Shown here in pieces: positions 61,801 to 64,000 of a DNA stretch of 64,000 nt (the stretch's first letter is position 1; every line of letters starts with the position of its first letter). The notes under the pieces are model-generated. The model ran no database searches and was not told the origin of the DNA. It saw only the letters and a program-made list of their open reading frames with translations. Origin of the DNA: Leuctra nigra (taxonomy: Eukaryota > Arthropoda > Insecta > Plecoptera > Leuctridae); assembly GCA_934045905.1 (NCBI GenBank), contig OW203762.1, forward strand, positions 16,090,345 through 16,154,344. Reading direction: 5' to 3'. The translations under genes and the position numbers were made by a program.

Positions 61801-62254
61801 TCCATCTACTTCCAGAGAAAACACAATTCCCGCATGAAATCTCAAAGAGATCTTTTCTTTGTAAAATTGTTTTGCAGTCTAAGAAAATTTCAGTGTTCGA
61901 AAAGCACAATTTATTGCTATTTTTGCGGCTTTCTTCTTATTTGACACGCCACAGTGTCAGACCCGTAACGTTGGTTTCTGCTATCTCGCAAGTTTCTCCT
62001 TATTTTTCTCTCATCTTTCACCATTTTCTTCCCCCGCTCGTCCCTCTTCCACCCCCCACCCCTGCTCCAGCTGTGGGAACTCCGTTGCGTAGCCAAGGCA
62101 ATTTCGTGAACAGTTTTCCGTTTTTTTCCCCCCTCCTACCAACATTTGCATACACTCCAAAACTTTTCCTGTATTGTCTAACGTCAATATTGAAAACATT
62201 TATCGTAACGAGCATTTCTCACAAACGATCACCTCTGAAATGAAATTTTATTAC
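58851..62254. other. Stretch without a confirmed gene
   Basis: It contains a GC-richer patch at 60640-60950 with a 63-codon frame and no known domain, and a pyrimidine-rich patch at 61990-62130 (complement G-rich). A B-box-like GGTTCGATCCC lies on the minus strand at 61652-61662 without a tRNA fold around it. Confidence 0.4.
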
Positions 62255-62822
62255 ACTAAGGACAACGCTCTGTGTAACGCGTTGATAAGCGAGCCTTTGC
62301 ATGATGCGCGCGATAGATGATGACCTTGGAAATAATGACAAAATGCGTCTAAAGAGCAGTGAAATTTTCTTTAAATTTTCTCTCAATGAATTTGACAAAT
62401 ATTTCAAATCAAGCATAAAATATCTGTAGAATGTTAATAACTTTTGAAGTTCTCAACAGATAATTATGTCTGAAATGATCAAAAACACTTAAATTGTTAA
62501 TCCCAATGAGTATATTATGACTATGCACAAAACGGTTCCTTTTTAAACTGCACACAGATTCTCTTTCAGTTTGTCATTTAATTAAGCTGAGTGTAAACTT
62601 AAACAAATCAATTTCCCGGTGAAATCAATAGACTGATCGTGCTAGGAATTAGCCTAACAGGTAGATGAACGGTATAGTAAAGCATTTTTCCCGAAAAAAT
62701 TGCCCCGATCCGTTACTTTGTTTGACATGTAATGCGAAAAGTACAAACAGTACAAAAACGAGATTCGAGCCATAAGTCTCAAGCAAGAAGAGTCTCAAGT
62801 GGTGCTCGCTCCGCTCGCTTAG
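62255..62822 (-). mobile_element. GAGCGAGC-family element, short diverged copy, inverted
   Basis: On the minus strand it starts AAGCGAGCGGAGCGAGCACC near 62820 and ends GCTCGCTTATCAACGCGTTACACAGAGCGTTGTCCTTAGT near 62255. Only the ends align confidently; the interior is diverged and shortened. Confidence 0.6.
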
Positions 62823-63251
62823 TATAAACTCGCGATCATGAAACGGTGATAAAGATCTCTTGTTTCTCTCATCTACTAAAAACCGACAGTTTCATCCGAG
62901 CGCGATAGAACATTTTAAGTAAAAACCACATTAGTGTCTACTATACTCGTGTTCCCAATACTAGCTGAAAGGTGCAAAGAGTCTTTCTAAAGAGAATTTT
63001 ATGTGATACTTAATGACAAACTGGGACAAAGTCATTAACGTTACGCTCAAGGTATTCACTCTAAATGACATTCTATTGAAGACTCATGTCAGTGTTAATA
63101 CCACTTCATTGCAAATTAATGCTGAGCTTCCATCATTTCCCTAGATTGATATTAAGAAAGCGATTAACCAGCTTAAACGTCACATGATATAATGTTGAAA
63201 CTCCTTTCTGATCAATTAAAATTTAACATCAGTGTAATAAAAAAATTGCAT
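62823..63251. other. AT-rich stretch without a gene
   Basis: Nothing recognised between the element above and the truncated MITE. Confidence 0.5.
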
Positions 63252-63440
63252 TTATGAGGTTGGTGCAAGTGCGAGCGATTTTTCAGTTGTTGCAGGCACT
63301 TTCTTTTTAGATACGATTGGAGAAAAAATAGGTTGACGAAACTATTTAAAATTTCAATTATGATTAGATTAAAGACAAACTTAGGGGGTTAGGGTTATCA
63401 CTTTGTATTTTTTTTTTTAATTTTTTGCTTTGTTATAGGT
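63252..63440 (+). mobile_element. Truncated copy of the TTAA-flanked MITE
   Basis: It aligns with 57556-57730 (GTGCGAGCGATTTTTC against GCGCGAGCGATTTTGC; then GATACGATTGGAGAAAAAAT(A/G)GGTTGACGAAA). The match stops at TTTGCTTTGTTA, where a GAGCGAGC element begins, so the MITE was probably interrupted by that insertion. Confidence 0.8.
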
Positions 63441-63496
63441 AATTGAGCGAGCGTAGCGAGCGTCACCACGGTACTCTTATGACACTTTCTCTGTGT

Positions 63497-63529
<33 letters not shown>

Positions 63530-64000
63530 TTTGTGGTCACAGCCCAGGTCAAACCGCTCTAGCAATCGATCTGAAATTTTGTACACATACTAACGTAATC
63601 TATGCGGTCCCTGGGATCGTTTTTGAACGGGCTCCCGTGATTAGTTCAATTTTTAAAAAAATTATCTTTCGATTGGTTGCTTCGATCAATTTGAAATTTA
63701 GCAAAAACTTTGCAACCAACATTGTACCCAATCATAAAAAGTTTCAGCCAAATCCTCCTATTGGTTCAAATTTAAACCCATTTTTCATGTGATTTTTGAC
63801 ATTTAAACTAGAACAGATTGACCGATCAACTTAAAACTTCGCGTGGTCATTGGTACCAACATTTTAGGTATTTTTGCCAATTTTCAGTCTAATCTGTCGT
63901 TATTTTCAAAAGTTTTGTCATTTTAGGAACATTGTTGGCTGTCAAATTCACGGCGACTTCGAATCTACAAGGCAAGGTAGTTAGAGCAGAAAGTTTTAAA
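63441..64000 (+). mobile_element. GAGCGAGC-family element, partial (runs off the window)
   Basis: From AATTGAGCGAGCGTAGCGAG to about 63925 it is almost identical to 51096-51580. It then continues with a GGCTGTCAAATTCACGGCGA segment shared with the inverted copy near 44680. A poly-T run (63500-63527) is of a different length from that in the 51 kb copy. The open frame across it is low-complexity and not a gene. Confidence 0.82.

Noticed and set aside
63493..63792. 99-codon ORF in the last element
   Set aside because: It starts in a poly-T run giving poly-Phe and lies wholly inside a non-coding repeat also present at 51.1 kb.

Overview
This window looks like AT-rich nuclear DNA from an insect (arthropod) draft genome. 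The evidence is one spliced exon of an insect Sidestep-type immunoglobulin gene, tRNA-derived SINEs with a tail of a kind I associate with arthropods, many short inverted-repeat elements, long stretches without ORFs, and a run of exactly 200 N that marks an assembly gap. I saw no operons, Shine-Dalgarno-led genes, rRNA genes, CRISPR arrays or complete tRNA genes. The order of insect cannot be fixed from the sequence.

The only protein-coding segment I can defend is at 53597-53729 on the + strand. It is a GC-rich 133-base exon with a branch-point-like CTAAT, a polypyrimidine tract, an AG acceptor and a GT donor. It encodes the start of the first Ig domain of a Sidestep-like cell-surface protein. 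No other exon of that gene is recognisable here, so much of the window may be introns or flanking DNA of one long neuronal adhesion gene. Two longer-than-usual ORFs (27467-28015 and 45290-45760) match nothing I know and are reported without a function.

Most of the recognisable structure is repeats. The families are: (1) an element about 0.5-1.3 kb long with GAGCGAGC/GCTCGCTC ends and internal decayed repeats, at 1-340, 5739-5770, 9916-10440, 43855-45180, 50856-50880, 51096-52109, 62255-62822 and 63441-64000; (2) a tRNA-derived SINE at 1187-1464, 2737-3014 and, truncated, 47000-47178; (3) a MITE of about 250 bp with TGAAGGGTACAGGG ends, two copies; (4) a MITE of about 240 bp with CAGAGGTAGAAGG ends, two copies; (5) a 518-bp element flanked by TTAA, inserted into the terminal repeat of another MITE at 57.5-58.2 kb, with a second truncated copy at 63.25 kb; (6) an element beginning with a GTGGAGCG/CGCTCCAC hairpin, two copies; (7) small AATTCC-rich foldbacks; and (8) a nearly perfect inverted repeat with arms of about 148 bp at 7322-7680. 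There are also a 26-27-bp minisatellite, G and C homopolymers, a G-quadruplex motif, and several GC-rich single-copy patches, some with CTCF-like or E-box/octamer motifs, that are candidates for conserved regulatory DNA.

I found no novel multi-gene system. The best leads are the layered transposon insertions at 57.5-58.2 kb and 63.25-64 kb, the long hairpin at 7.3-7.7 kb, the GAGCGAGC element family, and the isolated Sidestep exon.
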